Source of the DNA: Aedes albopictus
Lineage: Eukaryota; Arthropoda; Insecta; Diptera; Culicidae
Assembly (NCBI RefSeq): GCF_035046485.1
Contig: NC_085137.1
Coordinates: forward strand, 137,334,703-137,398,702
Reading direction: 5' to 3'
DNA: 64,000 bases
Made by a program: the position numbers and the translations under genes. The notes under the pieces are model-generated. The model searched no databases, had not been told where the DNA came from, and saw only the letters and a program-made list of their open reading frames with translations. Below, piece after piece: positions 55,439-64,000 of this stretch. Positions within the stretch are counted from its first letter, which is position 1, and every line of letters starts with the position of its first letter.

Positions 55439-57469
55439 GTGCCTCTTCATGTGAACCAACATGCTTACCAATCTGGAAAGTCCACTGTGACTCTTTTACA
55501 CAAAGTTGTTTACGATATCGAGAAGGCATTCGCTCAAAAGCAATCTTGTTTGGGTGTTTTCTTAGATATCGAGGGTGCCTTTGACAACGTGCCTTTCGAT
55601 GCCATATTGGAAGCCGCACGGGGTCATGGTATATCTCCAATGATTTCCAATTGGATTCACCAAATGCTCAAAAACCGACATCTCTTCTCGACATTGCGTC
55701 AAGCGGCGATTAGGAAATTGAGTGTTTGTGGATGCCCCCAAGGGGGAGTCTTATCACCATTTTTATGGAATCTCGTAGCAGATACGCTATTGAGGCAACT
55801 CAATAATAGCGGTTTTCCTACTTATGGTTTTGCCGACGACTACCTAACATTGTTAGTCGGTATGTGCATCAGCACCCTTTTCGACCTGATGCAAAACGCT
55901 CTTCAGGTAGTTGAGGGTTGGTGTCGCCAATATGGCCTTTCGGTAAATCCGAGTAAAACATCTATTGTTCTTTTCACGGAAAAGCGAAACCGTAATGGTG
56001 TTCGAACTTTACGTCTCTTTGATTCTGAAATCAATGTGACTGAACAGGTAAAGTACGTTGGAGTCATTCTTGATTCCAAGCTTTCCTGGACACCTCATGT
56101 TGAGTTCAGAATCAAGAAAGCTTGTATGGCCTTCGGGCAATGCCGGCGAACCTTTGGTACAACTTGGGGTCTAAAACCCAAGTATATCAAATGGATCTAC
56201 ACAACTGTTGTTCGGCCAATATTGGCCTATGGATGTCTTGTGTGGTGGCAAAAGGGCGAAGTGAGAACGGTCCAATCAAAGTTAGGCCATCTCCAAAGGA
56301 TGTGCTTAATGGCGATGTCTGGAGCGTTCTCTTCAACTCCCACGGCAGCGCTCGAAGTTCTCTTTGACGTTGCCCCACTACACATTCATCTCAAACAAGA
56401 AGCACTTTCTTGCACTTACCGCCTATGGGTACTCGGTTTACTAGAGGAAACTCCTGTGAACCGCAGTTCAACACACACCTCGTTGTTTCCACTTTTGGTG
56501 AATTGGGACAAAGTTGTCCTTGCTCCAAGTGATCTTACAATTGCTTGTAATTTTCCATATAGGACATTTTCCACGAAATTCCCTTTCCGGGAAGAGTGGA
56601 CATCTGGTTATCTGGAGAGAAGTATTTCAGACGGCATCGTATGTTATACTGATGGCTCCCTTCTCGAAGGTCGAGCAGGTGCTGGTGTTTATTCTCGTGA
56701 GCTAAGGCTGTATCAGTCTTATTCACTTGGCAGACACTGCACCGTTTTTCAGGCCGAAATCTTTGCTCTTATGTGCGGAGTGCAATCAGCACTTCAGCAG
56801 CACGTAATGGGCAAAGTAATATACTTCTGTTCAGATAGCCAGGCTGCTATTAAAGCACTTGCTTCGGCCAACTCCAGGTCGAAGATAGTTATCGCTTGTC
56901 GAACTCAAATTGAGGAGCTGAATTCAGCAAACGCTGTTCACCTTGTATGGGTACCTGGCCATTCTTCCATCGCTGGAAATGAATTGGCTGATGAGTTAGC
57001 TCGCACTGGAGCATCACATGACTTCATCGGCCCTGAGCCAGCTATTCCGGTATCCAAGTGTTGGGTGAAGCTTCAGATTGACACCTGGGCTGCTACTCAA
57101 CACAAACAATACTGGAATAGTTTGGAGTCATGTCGTCAAACAAAATTGTATTGTACTGAGCCATCTCTAGGGGTGGCAAAGTATCTAACAAATCTGTCAA
57201 AGCAGAATTGCAGCATGCTGGTCAAAGCATTGACTGGCCACTGCCGACTCAGTTATCACATGGCGAATATTCAGCAAGCTGATTCATTTGCATGTGATAG
57301 CTGTGAATCCGATTATGGAACTTCGTATCATTTAATATGTAACTGTCCAGCTTTTGCGCAATTGCGTTTCCGAGTACTCGGGAAACACTTATTAAGTGAA
57401 ACTGACTTCAGAAACCTGAATCTTCAGGATGTTCTGTTGTTCTTGACCCGCTGTGGTAAAGAGCTATAG
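55439..57469 (+). CDS. LOA-clade polyprotein, RT core and RNase H
   Basis: 676 codons, the +1-frame continuation of 53797-55422. The listed ATG is internal. RT motifs: HAYQSGKSTVTLL, motif A FLDIEGAFDNV, GCPQGGVLSPFLWNL, motif C YGFADDYLTLL, KTSIVLFT and YVGVILDSKLSW. RNase H: CYTDGSLLEGRAGAG (Asp), FQAEIFALM (Glu), FCSDSQAAIKAL (Asp) and WVPGHSSIAGNELADELA (His, Asp), so all catalytic residues are present. A CCHC-like C-DSC-x10-H-x4-C block (FACDSCESDYGTSYHLICNC) ends the protein. It copies the element's RNA at the target and removes RNA from the hybrid. With the upstream frameshift, this copy cannot make the full protein. Confidence 0.9.
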   Translation: MPLHVNQHAYQSGKSTVTLLHKVVYDIEKAFAQKQSCLGVFLDIEGAFDNVPFDAILEAARGHGISPMISNWIHQMLKNRHLFSTLRQAAIRKLSVCGCPQGGVLSPFLWNLVADTLLRQLNNSGFPTYGFADDYLTLLVGMCISTLFDLMQNALQVVEGWCRQYGLSVNPSKTSIVLFTEKRNRNGVRTLRLFDSEINVTEQVKYVGVILDSKLSWTPHVEFRIKKACMAFGQCRRTFGTTWGLKPKYIKWIYTTVVRPILAYGCLVWWQKGEVRTVQSKLGHLQRMCLMAMSGAFSSTPTAALEVLFDVAPLHIHLKQEALSCTYRLWVLGLLEETPVNRSSTHTSLFPLLVNWDKVVLAPSDLTIACNFPYRTFSTKFPFREEWTSGYLERSISDGIVCYTDGSLLEGRAGAGVYSRELRLYQSYSLGRHCTVFQAEIFALMCGVQSALQQHVMGKVIYFCSDSQAAIKALASANSRSKIVIACRTQIEELNSANAVHLVWVPGHSSIAGNELADELARTGASHDFIGPEPAIPVSKCWVKLQIDTWAATQHKQYWNSLESCRQTKLYCTEPSLGVAKYLTNLSKQNCSMLVKALTGHCRLSYHMANIQQADSFACDSCESDYGTSYHLICNCPAFAQLRFRVLGKHLLSETDFRNLNLQDVLLFLTRCGKEL

Positions 57470-57478
57470 GCTCTCTTT

Positions 57479-57591
57479 ACGCTTTATGCATTATCACAGT
57501 GCCCTTCTCAGGGCGCTGTTTGAACCCATTGTGGCACGCTTATGCGTTATTACAGTGTCCTTTTCAGGACGCTATGTGAACCCATTGTGGT
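57479..57591 (+). repeat. Tandem 3' UTR repeats each with a covarying hairpin
   Basis: Two units of 57 and 56 bp (57479-57535, 57536-57591), with a partial third from 57592. Each contains an RNA hairpin: AGTGCCC-TTCTCA-GGGCGCT at 57498-57517 and AGTGTCC-TTTTCA-GGACGCT at 57554-57573. The C-G pair of the first (57502/57513) is T-A in the second (57558/57569), a compensatory change. This suggests a conserved RNA structure, plausibly the element's RT recognition signal. Confidence 0.75.
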
Positions 57592-57766
57592 ACGCTTTTG
57601 CGAGTATGACGACCCTATTCCCTTACCTGTCCTTTCCCATGTCCTATCCTTTTTCCTTCCCTTCTCCGTCAGGTAAATGATGAATAGGCTCGTGTTCATG
57701 GCGATGGCACAAATTTCCCGAATGGAGGAGAACGTGCCTCTAGAGCCGACCTACTGATACCTGATA

Positions 57767-58195
57767 CCTAAAAAATCCAGGAAAACCCTGTAGGAATTTC
57801 AAAGGACTCCAGCACGTAAATCTTGAAAATTGTCAACATTGTCCTTCTAGGATTTTTCCAGTGATTATCCATTTTAAGGGACGTTTTCCTCTGGGCAGAG
57901 GCACAACCTTGTGATCAGCTTATTGCTGTCAGGTCTCGGGGCTTTTTTTTTCCTCATCTGTAGAGCCTTTTAACCACTGCGTCCATTATTTAGGAATATT
58001 GTGGTATGACCCATATTTAATTTGGTGCTAGTCAAGTATCCTGTCACAATTGAGCTGTGAATGACAATGGTTGATGTAACACCTGATCCCAACTAGGCAC
58101 AACTCGTTTTATAAAGTTTATTACCCTGTTGGGATTACCTCTCCAAATTTCCAAGGGCTCTAGAAACCCTTTACCAAATATCGCCAATCTGTGAT
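57767..58195. repeat. 429-bp direct repeat, right copy
   Basis: The right-hand counterpart of 53068-53497. It continues directly into the rest of the truncated minus-strand LINE at 58196-58697, showing that the LOA element inserted into that LINE. Confidence 0.9.
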
Positions 58196-58697
58196 GGTAC
58201 AGCACTCCGCAGTTGCAGAGTAAATGCTCGGCAGTTTCGTTTTCCGTTTGACAGAAACGACACTCGGAGGATTGGATTTTTCCAATCTTACTTAGATGAT
58301 ATTTACTCGGGCAGTGGCCAGTCATCAGACCAGTAATTACCCTGAGATCTCTTTTGTTTCGATTCAGTATGGACCTGGCTTTTTCTGCACTGGGTTTTAT
58401 GAACCTTTTTGCTTGCTTGGATGTATCCGTGGCATTCCAATTAGATTCTACCGTGGACATTTCCCAAGTTTTTAGTTTCATCCGAAGAGCACACTCAGGA
58501 ACTCCACAGAAAGGTTCAGGGCCTACAAAGCTTGATGCCGCACCCTGTCTAGCTAAATTGTCGGCGTTTTCATTTCCCAGAATTCCACAATGACCGGGCA
58601 CCCAGTATAAAGTTACCTCGTTCCTACTGGCCAATTGCTTCTCGGGGCTTAAATGTATCTTTACTCTACAGAGAAAGATGCACACTCGTGGTGCCAA
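58044..58697 (-). pseudogene. 5'-truncated LINE, RNase H and C-terminal domain
   Basis: 217 codons on the minus strand. After ~30 residues comes EVTLYWVPGHCGILGNENADNL (RNase H His and Asp block, given in overlapping parts: WVPGHCGILGNENADNLARQ), then GPEPF, LMTGHCPSKYHLSKIG and a CCHC-like CRFCQTENETAEHLLCNC. It is related to, but clearly distinct from, the LOA element that interrupts it, and is probably an I- or LOA-group relative. The RT and first RNase H blocks are missing, so the copy is 5'-truncated near 58690. Its last ~50 codons and 3' UTR lie in the duplicated 430-bp segment, so they occur twice. Confidence 0.85.
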
Positions 58698-58699
58698 AA

Positions 58700-59129
58700 A
58701 GAACCGATACTTTTCATGATCAAACGAAGAAGCGTCACGTCTCTTTTTTGTTGTTTTTGATACATTTGATTTCTATTTCCACAAGGAAGGAGGTTGTTAC
58801 ACAATTTATCCTTCTATTTTTTTTAAATTATTATTAACCAAGCTTCCAATATTGAAGACACAAGGTCAAGAATCACAAGAAGAGCTGTTTATGCTAGTTC
58901 CCTGAACATGATGCTTGATCGTCAAATTTGTTCATTTTGTGTGAAAATACGCAAAGGTAAATAATGTTGACAATTTAATTAACAACACATTCTTTTACAG
59001 CTCAATTCGCAAAATCAATCTCCCACCTTTCCTCATCCTTAAGGCCACGCAAAATTTTAAAGCCACATGGCTAAAGAGGTTGCAATACCTACTCCCAAAT
59101 TCCACGGTGTATTATGGACGATGTGAGTT
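58700..59129. other. Non-coding stretch
   Basis: No gene recognised. Presumably interior of the hAT-like shell or flanking old repeats. Confidence 0.3.
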
Positions 59130-59560
59130 GTTTTTTCAGGTTTTGCCAAGTATTCTCCTTGGAAAATTCCTCACTGAAGATTCATTCAAGAACTACTAAG
59201 ACATTACTCAAAAATGTTCGAAGTGATCTTATGAGAATTTTTCATGAGTATCCTTCTCAAATTCATACTGGTTTCAAAAAATTCTTAAAAAAATTGTTCG
59301 GGTTACTGTCTCCAAAAATATTGAGTAATACTTAAAGAAAGCCAAGAAAGTTCCATTCTGTTTATTTCAAAGATTTTTTTTCAGTTTCGTATTAAAATTT
59401 CTTCAGTTTTTTTTAAATATTTTTCCCACGAATACACTACCTAGTTCTTGGGATGTTTCTCCTGAGATTTTGTCTAGAAAATTCTTTTCAAAAATCGCCC
59501 AATGGATCTTTAAGAAATGTTTTTGGAAAAAAAATAACGAAAGTTTTGCCGAAACTCACT
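59130..59560. repeat. Decayed 12-bp satellite
   Basis: Irregular AAAATTCCTCACTGAAGATTC-like units. Low identity to the consensus. Confidence 0.45.
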
Positions 59561-59689
59561 TTCAGAAAGCATGAGTTGCGTTGATTTACGAATCAAAAGT
59601 TTATTCTGCATCCAGCAGTCCATTCCAGTTTAATGGATTTAATGGATTTCTTCAATAACGTGAAGAAAGAAAAAAAAAATACCTTCACG

Positions 59690-59805
59690 CTCTCGCGGAT
59701 TTGGCGCGAATTTATTTCCAGTATCGCGCGGATTTGGCGCGGATTCAAATTTAGCTTGCGCGGATTTGGCGCGGATTTTTTTCCACCCTTCTCGTAACAA
59801 CCCTG
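59690..59805. mobile_element. Right end of the hAT-like element
   Basis: Contains GCGGATTTGGCGCG four times (in part degenerate) and ends GTAACAACCCTG, the mirror of the left end at 52112. It is bordered outside by AACATT (59806-59811). Confidence 0.65.
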
Positions 59806-60715
59806 AACATTTCAAGTCAATTGGTTCAAAATTGAGTGAGTTATAGTGGAAACGGGTGAAATTGATCAGTGGGGTGAAATTGATCGACGAGAGGATTCTT
59901 TTTATTTGTTAAAAATAACGCTCTAAACTTAAAACAATTTGTAAAAAATGTTCATCATTTGGCTCAAGAGTTATTGAATGATGAGTTTACATGTTTTACA
60001 GTCAATTAGTCACATATTTTTGTATAAAATTCAATATTTTCCGAAACTGCCTGTCATGCGAATTTAAAGACACTTTCAAACTTTTGTTACCGTAGCTGTA
60101 TCGCTAATGTAATGAATATTCGAATGAATGTTTCTAGCTGCCAAGTTTTCGCTAAACCTGATTTTGTCATCAAAGGTTCTATAAATATTGAAATTAATGC
60201 AAAAAATTGTACTTTTTCGGAAGTTATAACATATTTAGAACGGAAATTGCATACTTTCAGGCGTTTTCTTAAGATTTAATAAACTTAAAACTTAAATAAT
60301 TAAAAAATTATTAGACTTGTAGAAATTTAGCATAGCTTTTCGCATTCCGGTGTGGTTAATTCAGTAGGAAAAAATATTTTCAGCACATACAAAAACATTT
60401 TACTGACTGATCAATTTCACCCCCCAATTAAAATTTCTGATTTTTTACTTCAAATGATATTTTTTGTAATAAAATGATTTGCAGTAGAATTTTTAACCTC
60501 GTTGACTGATGAAAACCATGGTCGTACTTGTTTTAAAGCATTAAAATTAACCATATCGATAAGTGTTTAAAAATTATTCGCCAAAAACTACGAAAAGTGA
60601 TCAATTCAGTAACAAATTTTGAAAACGACTTATAATCAATGGTGTAGCATTGATTATACGTCGTTTTCAAAATTTGTTACTGAATTTCACCCGAAATCAC
60701 GGTACCCTACCTCCA
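59806..60715. other. Fold-back remnants with GTGAAATTGATCA motifs
   Basis: GGTGAAATTGATCAG near 59857 and GTGAAATTGATCG near 59874 are mirrored by TGATCAATTTCACC near 60408 and by AATTTCACCCGAAATCACGG near 60683-60702. These look like arms of one or more fold-back elements. No coding. Confidence 0.5.
60603..60686. repeat. 84-bp near-perfect hairpin
   Basis: 39 bases (60603-60641) are mirrored by 60648-60686 with a single mismatch, leaving a six-base loop GTGTAG. The arms run AATTCAGTAACAAATTTTG inwards through ACGAC.TATAATCAATG. Such perfection implies a recent inverted duplication or the core of a tiny fold-back element. Confidence 0.9.
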
Positions 60716-62100
60716 GATTTTTTTCGAGCACTCCTCCGACAAGGATTTTTCTAAAATTATTTTAACTTCTCCAGTCCCCCTTTCAAATCTCCAAATCATC
60801 AAACTCCTGGATTTTTTCAAGAATTTTTTCAGGAATTTCGCCACGAATTGTTTCAAAGATTCCTCCGAGCACTCCTCCAAGTTTGGAAATTTCTCCAAGG
60901 ATTGCTACCTGTGAGGATTACTCCTAGCATTCTTCAAATATCTCTTCACAAGTTCTTTCAAAAGATTATCAAGGAATGATTTAAAAAAAGCCATATAGGA
61001 TTTTTTCCAAGCATTCGTCTAGGAATTCATCTTTCCAGGATCTCCAATTATTAAAATGCTCCGGAATTGTTTTAGAACTCCCATCAAACTATCTTCTAGG
61101 GATTCCTCCATTCAAGCTTCCAATGAGTCTTCAGGAGTTTCTTCGAGGATTCTCCCTGATGGACCCCTTTTCGAGTTTTTTCGGGATTCGTTCCTCCAGG
61201 AATCCCTCCACGAATTGTTTCAAAGATTTCTTCAACCAAGCATTCAAAGATTTGTTTTAAAGATTTCTCCAGAAAACTGGTCGAAACGATTTCAAGGCAT
61301 TCTTCTAGGAAAAATTCCTGCTAAAAGATCTGGCCCAGTGTGAATTGTGAATCTTCAGAAATAGATTTTTGCAGGATTTTTTCAAAGATATTTTTCAACG
61401 TTTTTCTTTATGGATTCCTCCAAAAATCCTTCCAACACTGTTTTTCCAAAGATTATCACAGAAATTACTTTAGAAATTCTTTCAAGTATTCCTGCAGGAA
61501 TCCCTCGCAAGATTTGTCCCATAAATGTCTCTAATATCCTTGAGGAATTACTCCTAGGATTATTTTCTTCAATGGTTACTGCAAGAATTCTTCAAAGAAA
61601 TACTCCTAGAGTGTTCCGAAGAAATGTTAAAATAATCCCTCCAAGGATTTGTTCTGATTTTTTCGAGACATTCTTCTTAGGATTTATCCAGAAGGAATCT
61701 TTCTAGAAATTCTCTTAAAAAAATCTTCAATGATTCCTTCCGGTATTTCATCATGAATTTATCAAAAGTTTTTTTCAAGAATTGTTCCAAAAATATTTCA
61801 AATTTCAAAAAAATACTCAAGGAATTCGAATCGAGGATCATTTCTACAAGATCTCTTCTGAAGAATTCTTCTAAGAATTTTTCTAGAATTCTTTAGGATT
61901 TTTTCCAAAGAATCCTTCTTTTATCGATTACCGCAAGAATTCTTCAAATAAAATCTACTGATTTGTGAATTCCCTCAAGGATCTGTTCTAATTTTTTTGA
62001 GACTTTTTTTTTAGAAATTCTTTCAAAGGTTCACCCAGCTATTTCTCTAAGAAATCTCGCAAGCTCAAGATTTTTTATATCCATAGGTTCTTCGAATGAC
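60716..62100. repeat. 12-bp GGAATTCC-type degenerate satellite
   Basis: About 1.4 kb of GGATTCCTCCAA / AGAATTCTTCAA units in the TTCC-type orientation. Five short ORFs here are by-products. Confidence 0.75.
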
Positions 62101-62401
62101 TCTTGCAGGATTCTTCCTATTGCATACATACATTTATTTGTTCAACATCATTAAGGGCGGACGGGACGGTCGAGAAAATATCCGCCATTGCTCTGTTGCT
62201 ACTAAGATGGTAATCTCAGATTCTACTTCATATTTTGCAACAAAAACCTATCATTATGTATGCTCACTTGCAGTGCATATGCTGATTGGTTTTCAGCATC
62301 TTCAGTGCGATAGGTCTCGAGATTACCATCTTCAAAATCGCGAGGCAAATTGTTAGAAAGAGAGGCAAGATAGGAAAAATAACACGGCGTCCCGTTTCAC
62401 C
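62101..62401. other. Non-coding spacer with a small inverted pair
   Basis: AGATGGTAATCTCAGA near 62204 and TCTCGAGATTACCATCT near 62317 are mirrored, the ends of a ~130-bp fold-back. No gene. Confidence 0.4.
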
Positions 62402-63357
62402 TTAAGACAAGACATAATCAACAATAGTACGCCACAATACTCGGTTTGTGGCTGCCGCTCTCCATCCTCGGTCGCGCCCAATGCTCGCCAAGTCACGCTT
62501 CACCTGGTCCTCCCATCGTGCTCTCTGCGCTCCACGCCTTCTTGTGCCAACCGGATCAATTGCAAACACCAGCTTTGCAGGGTTGTTGCAATTCTTGCAA
62601 CATGCCCTGCCCACCGTATCCTTCCGGCTTTGGCAACCTTCTGGATGCTCGGTTCGCCGTAAAGTGCAGCGAGCTCGTGGTTCATCCTTCTCCGCCACAC
62701 ACCGTTCTCCTGCACACCGCCGAAGATCGTTCTTAGCACGCGTCGCTCGAAAACTCCGAGTGCTTGCAGGTCCTCCTCGAGCATGATCCATGTCTCGTGC
62801 CCGTAGAGGATCACCGGTCTTATTAGCGTTTTGTACATGGTGCACTTGGTGCGTGGGTGAATCTTTTTCGACCGCAGTTTCTTCTGGAGCCCGTAGTAGG
62901 CCCGACTTCCGCTGATGATGCGCCTTCGAATTTCACGGCTCACGTTGTTGTCAGCCGTCGGTAAGGATCCGAGGTAGACGAATTCCTCCACCACCTCGAA
63001 AGTATCCCCGTCTATCGTAACATTACTACCCAGAAAGTTCCGGTCGTGTTCGGTTCCGCCTACCAGCATGTACTTTGTTTTTGAGGAATTCACCACCAAT
63101 CCGACCTTTGCTGCTTCGCGTTTCAGGCGGGTGTACAGCTATGCCACCGTTCTAAATGTTCTAGCGATAATGTCCATGTCGTCCGCAAAGCACACAAATT
63201 GTCCGGATTTTGTGAAAATCGTTCCCCGGCTGTTGAGCCCGGCTCGTCGCATCACACCTTCCAGAGCGATGTTGAAGAGTAGGCATGAGAGCCCGTCACC
63301 TTGTCGCAGTCCCCGGCGAGATTCGAATGAACTGGATAGTTCACCCGAAACCCTTAC
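62402..63357 (-). pseudogene. 5'-truncated copy of the RTE-type element
   Basis: Closely similar (I estimate over 90% at the protein level) to the 3' third of the element at 26447-29610. It starts within VRVSGELSSSFESRRGLRQ and runs through CFADDMDII, KTKYMLVGG, YLGSLPTADNN, LIRPVILYGHETW and IRWAGHVAR to VLS-stop at 62402. Two lesions: a TAG stop near 63139 (where the other copy reads Glu-Gln after VA) and a 4-base deletion near 62588 that shifts the frame (TTGTTGACCGGCATTC against TTGTTGCAATTC). The break at 63357 is the 5' truncation typical of LINE insertion. Confidence 0.9.
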
Positions 63358-63469
63358 CAATGCAACGATGAAACAATGCAATGAGTTTCACAACATTTCA
63401 ATGAAACATTTCTAAGCGTGACGGAAGGACATACAACTCTGGGTTTTTATATATATGATTCCACTCGGA
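63358..63469. other. Non-coding spacer
   Basis: AATGCAACGATGAAACAATG-type sequence, with no identification. Confidence 0.3.
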
Positions 63470-63800
63470 GCTTCATTATGGATTCCCCCAAAGCTTTCTT
63501 CGAAAGTTCTTCCAAAAATTAATCTTGGAATTCCTCGGAAGTTTTCTTCTAGAAATCTTGCTTCTCCCAATGATTATGATTATACTATAAGAGTTTTTCA
63601 CAAAAAATGCCTCCAAGAAATTTAAAACAAAATCCTCCGAGGATACAACTCCTAATTTCTTTTTCGAGGCATTTCTTCAGAAATTCTTCCAAAAATTTTC
63701 CCAAGCTATCTTCAAGGTTCTGTCTATCCATAGGTTCTATGATGCTTGCCAGAATTTACCTAAGGATATTTCCTAAATCTTTAAAAAAAAATTAAAAAAA
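63470..63800. repeat. 12-bp satellite fragment
   Basis: GGAATTCCTCGGAAG / AGAAATTCTTCCA units, strongly decayed, ending in an A-rich run at 63782-63801. Confidence 0.55.
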
Positions 63801-63814
63801 AGGCACGGACAACG

Positions 63815-64000
63815 TCTTTAGCCAGAAGCTGTACAGACTGAATGAAATGATAGAATATCGTCATGGGCAAGAAGTAACGGTTTATCACTGAATGTTAGAA
63901 AAACTTTTGCTATAATGATAAATGAGAATCGGCAATTAAGCAAACCACAACTGAAGTTAAACGATACTGATATAACGTTTGTAGAAGGTGCAAAAAATTT
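63815..64000 (+). pseudogene. Fragment of a non-LTR reverse transcriptase
   Basis: With one frame change near 63872, the translation reads SQKLYRLNEM and then NGLSLNVRKTFAIMI, QLSKPQLKLNDTDITFVEGA. This is the region after the RT catalytic motif in jockey/R1-type elements (GL.LN..KT followed by the L.L....I.....F.YLG block). It runs off the window edge, so the element continues to the right. Confidence 0.65.

Larger units (their letters stand above)
53498..57766 (+). mobile_element. LOA-clade (Lian-type) non-LTR retrotransposon, near complete
   Basis: A 4.27-kb element with ~300 bp of 5' UTR, one long coding region for endonuclease, reverse transcriptase and RNase H (split by one frameshift), and a ~300-bp 3' UTR ending in TGATACCTGATA. 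The absence of a separate ORF1 and the presence of RNase H fit the LOA clade, as described for Lian in Aedes aegypti. Almost identical 430-bp direct repeats flank it. The near-identity of the flanks and the almost intact coding mean the insertion is recent. Confidence 0.85.

Noticed and set aside
60603..60686. microRNA precursor
   Set aside because: The stem is almost perfectly paired without the bulges typical of animal microRNA precursors, and the region is full of fold-back repeats.
1..64000. CRISPR arrays, prokaryotic operons, rRNA genes
   Set aside because: No regular repeat-spacer structure and no ribosomal RNA. Composition, introns and mobile elements are those of an insect.

Overview
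This is a piece of a repeat-choked insect genome, almost certainly the yellow fever mosquito Aedes aegypti or a close relative. The pointers are a tRNA-derived SINE with a (GAA)n-type tail that matches the Feilai family as I remember it, LOA/Lian-type and RTE-type non-LTR retrotransposons, many fold-back MITEs with TA, TTAA, TAA or 8-bp target duplications, and kilobases of a degenerate 12-bp repeat built around GGAATTCC. About 0.4 kb of the 64 kb is host protein-coding sequence that I can support. The rest is intronic or intergenic DNA made of nested mobile elements.

Host gene: two + strand exons, 39798-39934 and 41236-41511, have canonical splice sites and compatible phases. Joined in phase, they encode part of a PQ-loop membrane protein of the SLC66A2 (PQLC1) family. 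I found neither the preceding PQ-loop exon nor the C-terminal exons, so the gene probably runs off both sides of the window and most of the surrounding repeats may lie in its introns.

Layout. 1-16 kb: fold-back elements (1-444, 7782-8739, 11359-12303, 13422-14001), tRNA-like SINE heads, LTR-type remains (4.8-6 kb), blocks of the 12-bp repeat, and a TAA-flanked MITE (15683-16078). 16-26 kb: an unassigned GC-rich block, an hAT-like shell holding other repeats (18.27-20.87 kb), nested inverted repeats (21.7-22.3 kb), then a mostly unique non-coding stretch. 26.4-29.6 kb: a nearly complete RTE-type retrotransposon on the minus strand with a 13-bp target duplication and a frameshift in its endonuclease. 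29.6-39 kb: TTAA-type MITEs, one nested inside another, two paralogous segments of which one carries a Feilai SINE and the other is the empty site, a piggyBac-like MITE, and an 828-bp LINE-like element with a 20-bp target duplication. 39-46 kb: the SLC66A2 exons and flanking introns. 46-51 kb: more MITEs and a decayed RTE relative. 52-60 kb: a Russian-doll nest in which a + strand LOA-clade element of 4.27 kb sits in a minus-strand truncated LINE, which lies between the ends of an hAT-like element. The LOA element is flanked by nearly identical 430-bp direct repeats. 60-64 kb: 12-bp repeats, a truncated second RTE copy, and a reverse-transcriptase fragment running off the end.

The most unusual observations are the 430-bp duplication around the LOA element, a pair of covarying hairpins in its 3' UTR, the real exon hidden in a frame other than the longest ORF, the SINE with its empty-site paralogue, and a 39-bp-stem perfect-type hairpin at 60.6 kb.
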